Shown here: piece by piece, positions 5,871 to 13,844 of the stretch | How the letters are laid out: the number at the start of each line of letters is the position of its first letter | Numbering within the stretch: the first letter of the stretch is position 1 | DNA from: Ch71 sp050945695 | GTDB taxonomy: Bacteria; Chloroflexota; Anaerolineae; DRVO01 | DNA length: 15,329 nucleotides | Direction: 5' to 3' | Assembly: GCA_050945695.1 (NCBI GenBank) | Contig: JBMNTK010000083.1 | Span: 1-15,329, forward strand | Position numbers and translations under genes: made by a program | Notes under the pieces: generated by a model | The model's input: the letters and a program-made list of their open reading frames with translations, nothing else | What the model was told of the DNA's origin: nothing | The model's database searches: none

Positions 5871-8669
5871 ATGTGCCCTCCCCAGCTGTCACCCGCCCCG
5901 GCGGCCCCATCCTCGTGCTCCGACCGCGCGCACTGGGTGCGCGTGGGTCTGCCGGTCGCCGTGCTTCTCCTGGCGGCTGTGATCCGGTTGGCGGGCTTGG
6001 CAGACGTGCCACCCGGCCTCCAGCACGACGAGGTCTTCCGGACCATGTTCGTCGAGCAGGTGCGGGCGGGCGAGCTGCCCATCTACTTCGACCTCAACGG
6101 TGGCAACGAACCCTTCTTCGCCTATCTGGTCACCGCTACCCTGACCCTGATGGGTCCCAACGTCCTCGCCCTGCGGCTGCCGGCCGTGGCCGGGGGGCTG
6201 ATTGGGGTGGCTGCCCTGTGGTGGGTGGCACGGCGGATGTGGGGAGTGCGGGTGGCAGCCTTGGCCACCCTGCTGATGGCCGTTTCCCTGTGGCACACCC
6301 TGGACAGCCGAGTGTCGCTGCGGGCTATCTGGCTGCCGGCCATCATGACGCTCGCCTACGGGTTCCTGTGGAGCTGGTTCCAGACGGGCAGCCGGCGCAG
6401 GCTGCTGGTCGGAGCGCTGCTCCTGGGGCTGAGCCTCTACACCTACACCTCGTCGGCGCTGGGGGTGGTGGCCGTCCTGATCTTCGGCTCCCTGAGCCTA
6501 CTCAGGCGGGAGACCAGGCGCGCCGGGACGGGATTGGTTGCCGCCGGGCTGCTGGCGCTGGCCATGGGGCTGCCCCTGGCGCTACACGTCTCCCGGACGC
6601 CCCAAGCCGCCGCCAGGGTGCAGGACCTGAGCTACGAGCTCACTGCCCTGCGGGATGGCAACCCGCTGCCGGTGCTGACGAGCGCCGCCAAGGTGGCCGG
6701 GATGTTCGCCTTCACCGGCGACCCGGAGTGGCGCTACAACGTGGCCGGCCGGCCCGTCTTCAGCCTGGGTGTTGGGCTGGCGTTCTACGTGGGCGTGTGG
6801 GCCTGTTGGCGGGGCCGGCGCCAGCCGCAGTACCTGTTCCTGCTCCTGTGGCTCCTGGTGAACCTGGGGGCCAGCGCCGTCACCAGCAGCGCTCCATCGT
6901 CACTGCGGGCGGTGGGGGCGGCGCCGGCGGCCTTCACGGTGGCGGCCATTGGGTGCTGGGCGCTCTGGGGGGAGGCGGTCCGGAGGGGTTGGCGCGCACC
7001 CGCCGGCATCGTCCTGGGCCTAGCGCTGGCCGTCGAGGCCGCGCTGGGCCCCTACGGCTACTTTGTTACCTGGCCCAGGCATCCGGAAGTGCGGGAGATA
7101 TATCGGGCGGACCTGGCCGAGATGGCGCGGTTCCTGGGCAAGGCTGATTGGCCGGGCCAGGTCCTGCTGAGTGCCGAGTATGCCGCCGACCTGGACCGGC
7201 TGAGCTTCGAGTACCTGGGTTTCACGGCAGCCAAACCCCGCTACTTCGACGGGAGCCGGGTGCTGGTAGTGCCGGCCGAGCCCACCCTGGTCATGGTGCC
7301 GCGCCTGCGGCCGATAGCCCCGGCGCTCGCCGCGGTCCTAGAGGAGCGGGGGCACCTCCTGGCCCGCGAGGCCAGCTTCGATGCCTGGGAGCTCCAGCCT
7401 GCCGTGGGGGCTGTGGAGACGGTAGGAGCGGATGCGGGCACACCGGTACTGGCGCCCTGGCCGGGCCCGGCCCTCGAGATCCTGGAGGTGCGGCTGCCGG
7501 AAGAGGTGGAGGCCGGGGACGACCTGGCGGCCGTGGTGCGCTTCGAGGTGACCGCGCCCGCACCGGGCGGCCGCAACGTCAAGCTCTTCGCTCATCTGCA
7601 CGACTCGGCTGGGTTCGGCTGGAGCCAGGCGGACGTGCTTACCTACCCGACGAGCGACTGGCGCGTGGGCGACCAGGTGTATCAGGCCCTTCCCGTGCCG
7701 GTCCCGGGCGATATGCCCAGTGGAGAGGTCCTGTTGGACGTTGGGGTATACGAGGATCCGGCGCAGCCCTTCCAGCTGCTGCTGGGCGCAGAGGGGCGGC
7801 CCTTTACCCGGCTCTCGGTCGGCGCGAGCCGGGTTGTGGACGGGGACACGTCTGGCACCGGCGTTCCCAGCCCGGAGGTGAGCCTGGACCTGACCGTAGG
7901 CGAGGGGCGCTTGACCGGGGCCTCGGTAGCGCCGCGGGTGCTACAGCCTGGGCTGGACGTGGACGTCTCGCTGTGGTGGGAGGGCGCCGGGCCGACACCG
8001 GTGCCTGTGACCTGGAGCCTGCGGCGGGAAGGGGAAAGCGTTGCCCTGCAGGAGGCGGCGCGGGGACCGTGGGCGAAGGCTCACCCCGACCGGGTCCTGC
8101 GGGACCGCAGGCGCCTGACAGTGCCGGTAGACGCCCCCAGGGGCGAGTGGGAGCTGGTGGCGGAGGTGGGCGCCGACGGCGCAGAGACCAGCCTGGGTAT
8201 GGTCTTCGTGGCCGGGCTGGAGCGCGACTTCAGCGCCCCGGCGCCGGGGCTGGAGGCTGACGTCGAGTTTGAGGGCCAGGCGCGTCTGGTGGGCCTTGCC
8301 CAGGCGCCCCCGGCCGCCCGTCCAGGAGGCGAGCTCATCGTGGAGCTGCTGTGGGACTGCTTGGCCCCGCTGGACCGGGACTACACGGTGTTCGTGCAGC
8401 TGGTCAACGCCGAGGGCCGTACCCTGGCCTCGCACGACGGCCCACCGGCGAGTGGCACCCGTCCCACCCGCGGATGGCTCCCCGGCGAGACGGTGCACGA
8501 CGTCCACACCCTGACGATTCCGCCAGATACCCCGGCCGGCACCTACTCCCTGATCGCCGGGCTATACCGGGCCGATGCCCCCGGCTATCCTAGGCTGAGC
8601 GTGTCCCGGGCGAGCACGCCGGCGACGGCCGATGCGGCCATTATCACCAGTATCGAGGTCTCGGAATGA
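5871..8669 (+). CDS. GT39-like polytopic membrane glycosyltransferase with C-terminal beta-rich modules
   Basis: A 932-residue membrane protein. Residues 22-43 form the first membrane span, followed by HDEVFR (52-57), whose Asp/Glu pair matches the catalytic loop of ArnT/PMT-type (GT39) enzymes using polyprenyl-phosphate sugars, and GGNEPFFAYL. About ten hydrophobic spans reach residue ~405. The rest is soluble and probably extracytoplasmic: a linker domain, then about three beta-rich modules (roughly 534-650, 664-795, 803-925). The last has the pattern W...DYTVFVQLVNAEG...W.PGETVHDVH...DTPAGTYSLIAGLY, and the first echoes it. GT39-like proteins of Chloroflexota often carry such tails (from memory). 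The start at 5871 rests on the promoter placement; TTG at 5835 is an in-frame alternative but would lie in the -35 box. It shares ATGA with the epimerase gene. Likely role: transfer of a lipid-linked sugar at the outer face of the membrane; acceptor unknown. Confidence 0.85.
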   Translation: MCPPQLSPAPAAPSSCSDRAHWVRVGLPVAVLLLAAVIRLAGLADVPPGLQHDEVFRTMFVEQVRAGELPIYFDLNGGNEPFFAYLVTATLTLMGPNVLALRLPAVAGGLIGVAALWWVARRMWGVRVAALATLLMAVSLWHTLDSRVSLRAIWLPAIMTLAYGFLWSWFQTGSRRRLLVGALLLGLSLYTYTSSALGVVAVLIFGSLSLLRRETRRAGTGLVAAGLLALAMGLPLALHVSRTPQAAARVQDLSYELTALRDGNPLPVLTSAAKVAGMFAFTGDPEWRYNVAGRPVFSLGVGLAFYVGVWACWRGRRQPQYLFLLLWLLVNLGASAVTSSAPSSLRAVGAAPAAFTVAAIGCWALWGEAVRRGWRAPAGIVLGLALAVEAALGPYGYFVTWPRHPEVREIYRADLAEMARFLGKADWPGQVLLSAEYAADLDRLSFEYLGFTAAKPRYFDGSRVLVVPAEPTLVMVPRLRPIAPALAAVLEERGHLLAREASFDAWELQPAVGAVETVGADAGTPVLAPWPGPALEILEVRLPEEVEAGDDLAAVVRFEVTAPAPGGRNVKLFAHLHDSAGFGWSQADVLTYPTSDWRVGDQVYQALPVPVPGDMPSGEVLLDVGVYEDPAQPFQLLLGAEGRPFTRLSVGASRVVDGDTSGTGVPSPEVSLDLTVGEGRLTGASVAPRVLQPGLDVDVSLWWEGAGPTPVPVTWSLRREGESVALQEAARGPWAKAHPDRVLRDRRRLTVPVDAPRGEWELVAEVGADGAETSLGMVFVAGLERDFSAPAPGLEADVEFEGQARLVGLAQAPPAARPGGELIVELLWDCLAPLDRDYTVFVQLVNAEGRTLASHDGPPASGTRPTRGWLPGETVHDVHTLTIPPDTPAGTYSLIAGLYRADAPGYPRLSVSRASTPATADAAIITSIEVSE

Positions 8670-9676
8670 GCGCGAGTTGGATGCCGTCCCTAGAGCGGGC
8701 TTTCCAGGGCAGCCGGGTGATGATCACCGGCGGGCTTGGCTTCATCGGCAGTAACCTAGCGATCGCCCTGGTGGACCTAGGGGCGGAGGTGCTGTTGGTG
8801 GACTCCCTCATCCCTCGCTACGGGGGCAACCTGTTCAACATCGAGCCGGTGCGCTCCCGGGTGAACGTGAACGTGGCCGACGTGCGCGACGAGCACAGCA
8901 TGAGGTACCTGGTGCAGGGCCAGGACTACATCTTCAACCTCGCCGGACAGGTCAGCCACCTGGATTCCATGGAGGATCCTTACACCGACCTGGAGATCAA
9001 CTGCCGCAGCCAGCTCACCATCCTCGAGGCCTGTCGGCATCACAACCCGGGAGTCAAGCTGGTCTACGCCGGGACCCGTCAGCAATATGGCAAGCCCGAC
9101 TATCTGCCGGTAGACGAGCGCCACTTGATGCATCCCACTGACGTGAACGGCGTCAACAAGATGGCCGGCGAGTGGTATCACATCGTCTACAACAACGTCT
9201 ACGGGGTGCGTGCCTGCAGCCTGAGGCTCACCAATACCTTCGGCCCTCGTATGCGCATCAAGGACTCCCGGCAGACGTTCCTCGGCTGGTGGTTGCGGCT
9301 ACTGATCGAGGGCCGCGAGATCGAGATCTACGGCGACGGCTCCCAGCTGCGCGACCTCAACTACGTGGAGGACGTGGTGCACGCCTTCCTGCTGGCCGCC
9401 GCGCGTGAGGAGGCCAATGGGCAGGTGTTCAACCTGGGCGCCCCCGAGCCCATCTCCCTGCGCGATCTGGCGGCACTGATGGTGGAGGTGGGCGGTAAGG
9501 GCAGCTGGCGGCTGATCCCGTGGCCTGAGGAGCGTCGGGCCATTGACATCGGTTCCTACTACGGGGACTATACCAGGGCTCGCGAGACCCTGGGCTGGGA
9601 GCCGCGAGTTAGCCTAGCCGAGGGGCTGGAGCGCACCATCGCCTACTTCGAGGCTAACCTCGAGCAGTATCTGTGA
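8666..9676 (+). CDS. NAD-dependent sugar epimerase/dehydratase family (extended SDR), atypical active site
   Basis: A 336-residue extended short-chain dehydrogenase/reductase. TGGLGFIGSN (21-30) is the NAD-binding GxxGxxG, and D46 (LLVDSL) is placed to bind the ribose. NLAGQVSHLDS (91-101), LTNTFGPRMR (188-197) and the substrate-side IYGDGSQLRDLNYVEDVVHA (221-240) are typical of nucleotide-sugar epimerases and dehydratases. The catalytic YxxxK motif is altered: the sequence reads DVNGVNK (159-165), giving Asn161 where Tyr is expected, with K165 kept; the usual SS(S/T) is AGT (T137). So the normal Tyr-based hydride chemistry is doubtful; this may be a subfamily with another acid/base or a binding role. 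The start ATG shares 4 bases with the GT39 stop, with GAGG upstream. It probably supplies or modifies a nucleotide sugar for the neighbouring glycosyltransferases. Confidence 0.88.
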   Translation: MSASWMPSLERAFQGSRVMITGGLGFIGSNLAIALVDLGAEVLLVDSLIPRYGGNLFNIEPVRSRVNVNVADVRDEHSMRYLVQGQDYIFNLAGQVSHLDSMEDPYTDLEINCRSQLTILEACRHHNPGVKLVYAGTRQQYGKPDYLPVDERHLMHPTDVNGVNKMAGEWYHIVYNNVYGVRACSLRLTNTFGPRMRIKDSRQTFLGWWLRLLIEGREIEIYGDGSQLRDLNYVEDVVHAFLLAAAREEANGQVFNLGAPEPISLRDLAALMVEVGGKGSWRLIPWPEERRAIDIGSYYGDYTRARETLGWEPRVSLAEGLERTIAYFEANLEQYL

Positions 9677-9757
9677 AGCAGGCGGCGCCATTCCTGGTCG
9701 GCGTGTGATTGGTCGGTGCCTGGCCTCTCACGGCCGCGAGCGTTGGGAGGATACCGT

Positions 9758-11419
9758 ATGAAGATCGTGTCAGTGGAAGAGATGCGGCGCCTCGAGCGAG
9801 AGGCGGATGCATCGGGCAACACGTTTGCTCAGATGATGGAGACCGCCGGGCGGCACGCCGCCACCGTGGCCGTGAGCGTGTGCGGGGGCGAGGTGCCCTC
9901 GGTCGTGGTGCTGGCCGGGCCGGGCAACAACGGCGGGGACGGGCTGGTAGCCGCCCGGCACCTGCTCGCCGCCGGCAGTCGAGTCTACGTGCACCTGTCG
10001 CAAGAGAGGCCGGCTGATGACCCCGTCTGGGGTCCCCTCCGAGAAATGGGCGTGGCCTACGCCGTGGGTGCAGGGGACGAGGCACTGGGGGCGCTATCCG
10101 CTCGGCTGAGCGAGGCTACGCTCGTGGTGGACGCCCTCCTGGGCACGGGCTCACGGCCGCCGCTGCGCGGTGACGTCGCCGCCATCCTGGGGGTTCTGGC
10201 CGAATCGCTGCGCGCCCCCAGGACTCCGGCGCTCCTGCCGGTGGCGGCACCGCCGGAGGGTCAGCGCCGCCCGGTAGTGCTGGCGATGGACATGCCGTCC
10301 GGGCTCGACGCAGACACGGGAGAGGTGGACGAGATAGCGCCTCGGGCCGACGTGACCGTGACGGTGGGGCTGCCCAAGCAGGGGCTGTTCCGCTTCCCCG
10401 GGGCCGAGCACGTGGGCCAGCTGGTGGTGGCGGATATCGGGCTCCCACCGGTAGCGGCTGACCGAGAAGAACCAGACCTGCTCACTTGGGGCACGATAGG
10501 CGGCCTGCTGCCACCTCGGCCCCGAGGCGCCCACAAGGGAACGTTTGGTGCCACCCTGGTCGTGGCTGGGTCCACCAACTACACGGGCGCTGCCCTCCTC
10601 ACGGCTGCCGGGGCGGCCCGGGCCGGATCCGGGCTGGTGACCCTGGCCAGCGTGGGCTCAGTGCTGGCAGGGGCGGACGCCGTGGTGCCTGAGGCGACCC
10701 GCCTGTACCTGCCCGGCGAGATGGGGGTGATCGGTGAGGGAGCTGCCGACGTGCTGCGCCGGGAATGGGGCCGCTACCAGGCTCTGGTCATTGGGCCGGG
10801 CCTGACCCGGGAGCGAGCTGCGGCCCGGTTCCTGGATCGCCTACTGGAGGATGGCCAAGCGCCGACGCGGCGGACGATTGGCTTCCTGCGCTCCGGCGGT
10901 CAGGTCTCGAGCGAAGCGGAGAAGAACGGCCCGCTGCCGCCTTGCGTATTCGATGCGGATGCCCTCAACCTCCTGGCCGAAGAGCCCGAGCTCCTGGAGC
11001 GCCTGCCCGCCAACAGCATCCTGACCCCGCACCCGGGAGAGATGGCCCGGCTGCTCAAGCGCGAGGTCAGCCAGATTCAGGAGGACCGCGTGGGGACGGC
11101 GCTCGAGGCCGCCCGCGCCTGGAAAGCGGTGGTGGTGCTCAAGGGGGCCTTCACCGTGGTGGCCGAGCCGGAAGGGAGGGTGAGCGTGGCCCCGTTCGCC
11201 AATCCCGCCCTGGCCAGCGGCGGCACCGGCGACGTGCTGGCCGGCGCGGCTGGGGCCATGCTGGCCCAGGGGCTGGCGCCCTACGATGCCGCCCGGGTGG
11301 CGGTGTACGCCCACGGCCTGGCGGGTGAGATGGCTTCGGCCGATCTGGGCCCGGCCGGTGTACTCGCCGGGGATCTGCTGACCTATCTTCCGCGTGCTCT
11401 GTCTTCGCTGATGCCCTGA
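9758..11419 (+). CDS. nnr: Bifunctional NAD(P)H-hydrate epimerase / ADP-dependent NAD(P)H-hydrate dehydratase
   Basis: A 553-residue YjeF-type repair enzyme that restores damaged NADH/NADPH hydrates. The N-terminal epimerase domain (about 1-235) carries AGPGNNGGDGLVAARHL (53-69) and VVDALLGTGSRPPLRG (123-138), with D125 at the conserved acid position, and MDMPSGLDADTGE (177-189). The C-terminal ribokinase-like dehydratase domain (about 245-553) has HKGTFGATLVVAGSTNYTGA (259-278), IGPGLT (345-350), DADALNLLAEEP (399-410), LTPHPGEMARLL (422-433) and ANPALASGGTGDVLAG (481-496). Two short proline/charged inserts (about 153-171 and 367-394) are not typical. The start is fixed by GGGAGG (9745-9750) 7 bases before ATG 9758; the longer frame upstream lacks support. 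It is the first gene of a plus-strand run with the M20 and Gfo/Idh genes. Confidence 0.95.
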   Translation: MKIVSVEEMRRLEREADASGNTFAQMMETAGRHAATVAVSVCGGEVPSVVVLAGPGNNGGDGLVAARHLLAAGSRVYVHLSQERPADDPVWGPLREMGVAYAVGAGDEALGALSARLSEATLVVDALLGTGSRPPLRGDVAAILGVLAESLRAPRTPALLPVAAPPEGQRRPVVLAMDMPSGLDADTGEVDEIAPRADVTVTVGLPKQGLFRFPGAEHVGQLVVADIGLPPVAADREEPDLLTWGTIGGLLPPRPRGAHKGTFGATLVVAGSTNYTGAALLTAAGAARAGSGLVTLASVGSVLAGADAVVPEATRLYLPGEMGVIGEGAADVLRREWGRYQALVIGPGLTRERAAARFLDRLLEDGQAPTRRTIGFLRSGGQVSSEAEKNGPLPPCVFDADALNLLAEEPELLERLPANSILTPHPGEMARLLKREVSQIQEDRVGTALEAARAWKAVVVLKGAFTVVAEPEGRVSVAPFANPALASGGTGDVLAGAAGAMLAQGLAPYDAARVAVYAHGLAGEMASADLGPAGVLAGDLLTYLPRALSSLMP

Positions 11420-11428
11420 GGTGGATTG

Positions 11429-12667
11429 ATGACGGATGCGATCCGGTCCCTGTTGTCCCGCGTGGACCAGGACTTCGACTGGCTGGTGGAATTCCAGCGT
11501 GACCTGCATGCCTACCCTGAGATGGGGTACGAGGAGAAGCGCACCGCGGCCCGAGTGGCTGAGGAGATGGAGCGGCTGGGGCTCGAGGTGCAGACGGGGC
11601 TCGTGGAGACGGGGGTGGTCGCCATCCTGCGCGGCGGGCGTGAGGGCGCCGCCGTGGCCCTCAGGGTGGACATGGACGGGTTCCCCATCGAGGAGGCCGA
11701 AGGTCTGCCCTGGCGGTCCCGTAACCCCGGGGTGGCCCACGTCTGCGGGCATGACGCCCACACCACCATCGGGGTGGGGGTGGCTCGGGCCCTGGCCTCG
11801 GTACGGGACAGCCTGAAGGGCTCGGTTACCTTCATCTTCCAGCCGGCCGAAGAGCGGCCGCGAGTGGTAGAGGAGGGGGAACGCCCCTATCTGGAGGGGG
11901 TGCGGGCGGTGCCGGCGGCGCAGATGCTGGTGGACGCGGGCGTGCTCGACTCGCCGGTGGTGCAGGCGGTGTACGGGCTGCACCTATGGCCGTGGCTCCC
12001 GGCGGGGCAGATCGGCATCGAAGAGGGGCCGGCCATGGCAGGGGTGGCCAACTTCACGGCCAGCATCTTTGGCCGGGGCTCACACGGAGCCGCGCCCCAC
12101 GCCGGGGTGGACTCCATCGTGGCGGTTGCGCACGTGCTGAGCATGTTGCAGACCATCGTCTCTCGCCAGGCGCCCCCGGCCGAGCCCCTGGTCATCACGG
12201 TGGGCACGATCCGCGGCGGCGATCGGCGCAACGTCGTCGCTGACCGGGTAGACATAACGGGTACGGTGCGCAGCAATTCGACCGAGCTTCTGCGGGAAGT
12301 GGTCCCGGAGCGGATGCACGCGGTGCTAGATGGGGTGTGCCGGGCTCTAGGGGCGAGCTACGAGCTCGACTACTTCCCGGTCATCCCGTCGGTGATCAAC
12401 GACGTCGGCCTAGCACGGGAGACGAGGCAGGCAGTGGGGGCGGCTCTGGGACCGCAAGCAGTGGTGGAGACACTGGAGCGGGCCATGACCAGCGAGGACT
12501 TCGCCTGCTACTCGAGCCGGGTGCCGGGACTGTACATGAAGATCGGTTGCACTCGGCCCGGCGAGGAGGTGATCCCTCTGCACAACCGCGCCTTCCGGTT
12601 CGATGAGGAGGCCCTGCGGGCTGGCACCAAGGCGCTGGTGGCGACTCTGGCAGCGCGCGTACTGTAG
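11429..12667 (+). CDS. M20D family metallo-amidohydrolase (amino-acid amide / N-acyl hydrolase type)
   Basis: A 412-residue protein of the M20D family (IAA-amino acid, hippurate and N-acyl-amino acid hydrolases), cytoplasmic, with two active-site metals. The metal ligands are all present: C106 and H108 in HVCGHDAHT, E141/E142 in QPAEERPR, H185 in GLHLWPW and H385 in PLHNRAF. RDLHAYPEMGYEE near the N-terminus and RVDMDGFPIEE are family landmarks; the latter replaces the more usual DMDALPI. A dimerisation/lid domain (about 190-310) contains GRGSHGAAPHAGVDSIVAVA. ATG 11429 is chosen over TTG 11426 because GAGGTGG (11418-11424) overlaps the previous stop and is better spaced for it. Only 9 bases separate it from nnr, so co-transcription is likely. 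The substrate cannot be deduced. Confidence 0.92.
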   Translation: MTDAIRSLLSRVDQDFDWLVEFQRDLHAYPEMGYEEKRTAARVAEEMERLGLEVQTGLVETGVVAILRGGREGAAVALRVDMDGFPIEEAEGLPWRSRNPGVAHVCGHDAHTTIGVGVARALASVRDSLKGSVTFIFQPAEERPRVVEEGERPYLEGVRAVPAAQMLVDAGVLDSPVVQAVYGLHLWPWLPAGQIGIEEGPAMAGVANFTASIFGRGSHGAAPHAGVDSIVAVAHVLSMLQTIVSRQAPPAEPLVITVGTIRGGDRRNVVADRVDITGTVRSNSTELLREVVPERMHAVLDGVCRALGASYELDYFPVIPSVINDVGLARETRQAVGAALGPQAVVETLERAMTSEDFACYSSRVPGLYMKIGCTRPGEEVIPLHNRAFRFDEEALRAGTKALVATLAARVL

Positions 12668-12715
12668 CTCGGGCCCCTGGCGATCTTTGCAGCCATACAA
12701 TGTGGAGGTAGGGAA

Positions 12716-13723
12716 GTGGAACGACTGCGAATGGCGGTCTTGGGAGTGGGCAGCATGGGGACCATGCATGCCCAGGTCTACCGCGGACTGGCAGAGGCGG
12801 AGTTGGTGGCTACCGTGGAGGCCGACCCGGCGAGACAGAAGCAGGTGCAAGAGCAGTTCGGTGTGCCTTCGTACCGCTCGGTGGACGAGCTGTTGGCGGA
12901 AGCCGAGTTCGACGCGGCTTCCATCTGCCTGCCGGACCCGGGGCACGTGGAGCCCGCTGTTGCCCTGGCGCGCGCCGGCAAGCATCTGCTGGTGGAGAAA
13001 CCGCTTGCTACCACCGTCGAGGGCTGCAACACTATCATCCAGGCGGCGAAGGACGCCGGGGTGAAGCTGATGGTGGGGTTCACCCTGCGCTTCGACCCGC
13101 GCTACTTCCTGGTGCAGGAGGCGGTGGCCAAGGGCGAAGTGGGTGACATGGTCTACCTGTACGCCCGACGCAACAACCTGGTCTCCGGTGCTCGGCGCCT
13201 GGCCGGCCGGGTGACGCTGCCCTTCTTCCTGCAGGTGCACGACATTGACGCGATGCGGTGGATCGGCGGTTCTGAGGTCCGACGCGTCTATGCTGTTGGC
13301 GCCCGGAAGGTCCTGACTGACCTGGGGGTGGACGATGCAGTGGTGAGCACCCTGCAGTTCGAGGACGGCAGCATCGGCTGCGTGGAGAGCAACTGGATCC
13401 TGCCCGATTCGCTTCCCTCTCGCTTCGACTTCCGGCTCGAGGTGATCGGCACCCAGGGCAAGGCGGAGATCGAGCTCCAGGAACAGGGGGCGTCGGTCCA
13501 TGACGGGAAGCAGCTGCGGGTGCTGGACCCGACCTTCCGGCCGACGCTGTACAGCCAGCAGCCCATCATCCTGCGGGAGGAATTGCAGCACTTCGTGAAG
13601 TGCGTGCTCGAGGATCGCCAGCCGGTGGTAGGAGGGGAGGACGGCAAGGCAGCGACGGCCGTCGCCCTGGCCATCGAGGAGTCGATCCGCACGGGCCAGC
13701 CGGTAGACGTCAACTACGGCTGA
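12716..13723 (+). CDS. Gfo/Idh/MocA family NAD(P)-dependent oxidoreductase
   Basis: A 335-residue dehydrogenase of the Gfo/Idh/MocA family, which oxidises or reduces sugars, inositols and related compounds. The N-terminal Rossmann fold shows AVLGVGSMGTMHAQVYRGL (7-25; GxGxxG at 10-15). HLLVEKPLATT holds the conserved EK95P, which binds the nicotinamide. The C-terminal substrate domain has QVHDIDAMRWIGG with H175/D178 in the typical catalytic position, followed by GTQGKAEIEL. Start is GTG at 12716, supported by GGAGGT (12704-12709) 6 bases upstream; no ATG fits as well. It lies 48 bases after the M20 gene on the same strand, and a strong terminator hairpin follows 53 bases after its stop. Substrate unknown; a catabolic partnership with the amidohydrolase is possible but unproven. 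Confidence 0.92.
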   Translation: MERLRMAVLGVGSMGTMHAQVYRGLAEAELVATVEADPARQKQVQEQFGVPSYRSVDELLAEAEFDAASICLPDPGHVEPAVALARAGKHLLVEKPLATTVEGCNTIIQAAKDAGVKLMVGFTLRFDPRYFLVQEAVAKGEVGDMVYLYARRNNLVSGARRLAGRVTLPFFLQVHDIDAMRWIGGSEVRRVYAVGARKVLTDLGVDDAVVSTLQFEDGSIGCVESNWILPDSLPSRFDFRLEVIGTQGKAEIELQEQGASVHDGKQLRVLDPTFRPTLYSQQPIILREELQHFVKCVLEDRQPVVGGEDGKAATAVALAIEESIRTGQPVDVNYG

Positions 13724-13776
13724 GCTCGCCTGGTGGGGATGAGGGCCTCCTCCATACCCCAACCACGACACGAAAA

Positions 13777-13803
13777 GGGGATAGGGCGCACTGCCCTATC
13801 CCC
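13777..13803. terminator. Bidirectional intrinsic terminator between convergent genes
   Basis: GGGGATAGGGC (13777-13787) and GCCCTATCCCC (13793-13803) form a perfect 11-bp stem with a GCACT loop. AAAA precedes it on the plus strand, so the minus-strand transcript ends the stem with UUUU; the plus-strand side continues CCTCTGTGTCTGTTC, a weaker pyrimidine tract. It lies between the stop of the Gfo/Idh gene and the end of the YtxH gene, so it can serve both. Confidence 0.85.
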
Positions 13804-13844
13804 CTCTGTGTCTGTTCGGTTAGGCGAGCGACGCCCTAAGGTAA

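Noticed and set aside
4507..5982. Long plus-strand open frame (491 codons) opposite the glycosyltransferases
   Set aside because: It is antisense to two clear GT4 genes, has low-complexity His/Gln/Gly/Arg-rich content with no family motif, and is explained by high-GC codon bias.
5755..6012. N-terminal extension of the first GT4 gene back to 6012
   Set aside because: The extension covers the divergent promoter and part of the GT39 gene, is low-complexity, and the family N-terminus begins at MRIAIDARLL (5754).
9677..9757. 81-base gap before nnr examined for a promoter or terminator
   Set aside because: Only the GGGAGG ribosome site is convincing; no good -35/-10 pair or hairpin with a T-run was found.
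10841..11983. Minus-strand open frame of 380 codons across nnr and the M20 gene
   Set aside because: It spans two well-supported plus-strand genes and their junction and has no motif or ribosome site.
12696..12701. TACAAT resembling a -10 box before the Gfo/Idh gene
   Set aside because: No matching -35 lies 16-19 bases upstream, and transcription from it would start within or after the GGAGGT ribosome site.
12410..13771. Long minus-strand open frame (453 codons) opposite the Gfo/Idh gene
   Set aside because: It is a shadow of a gene with full catalytic motifs; the product is His/Arg/Gln-rich and unrecognisable.
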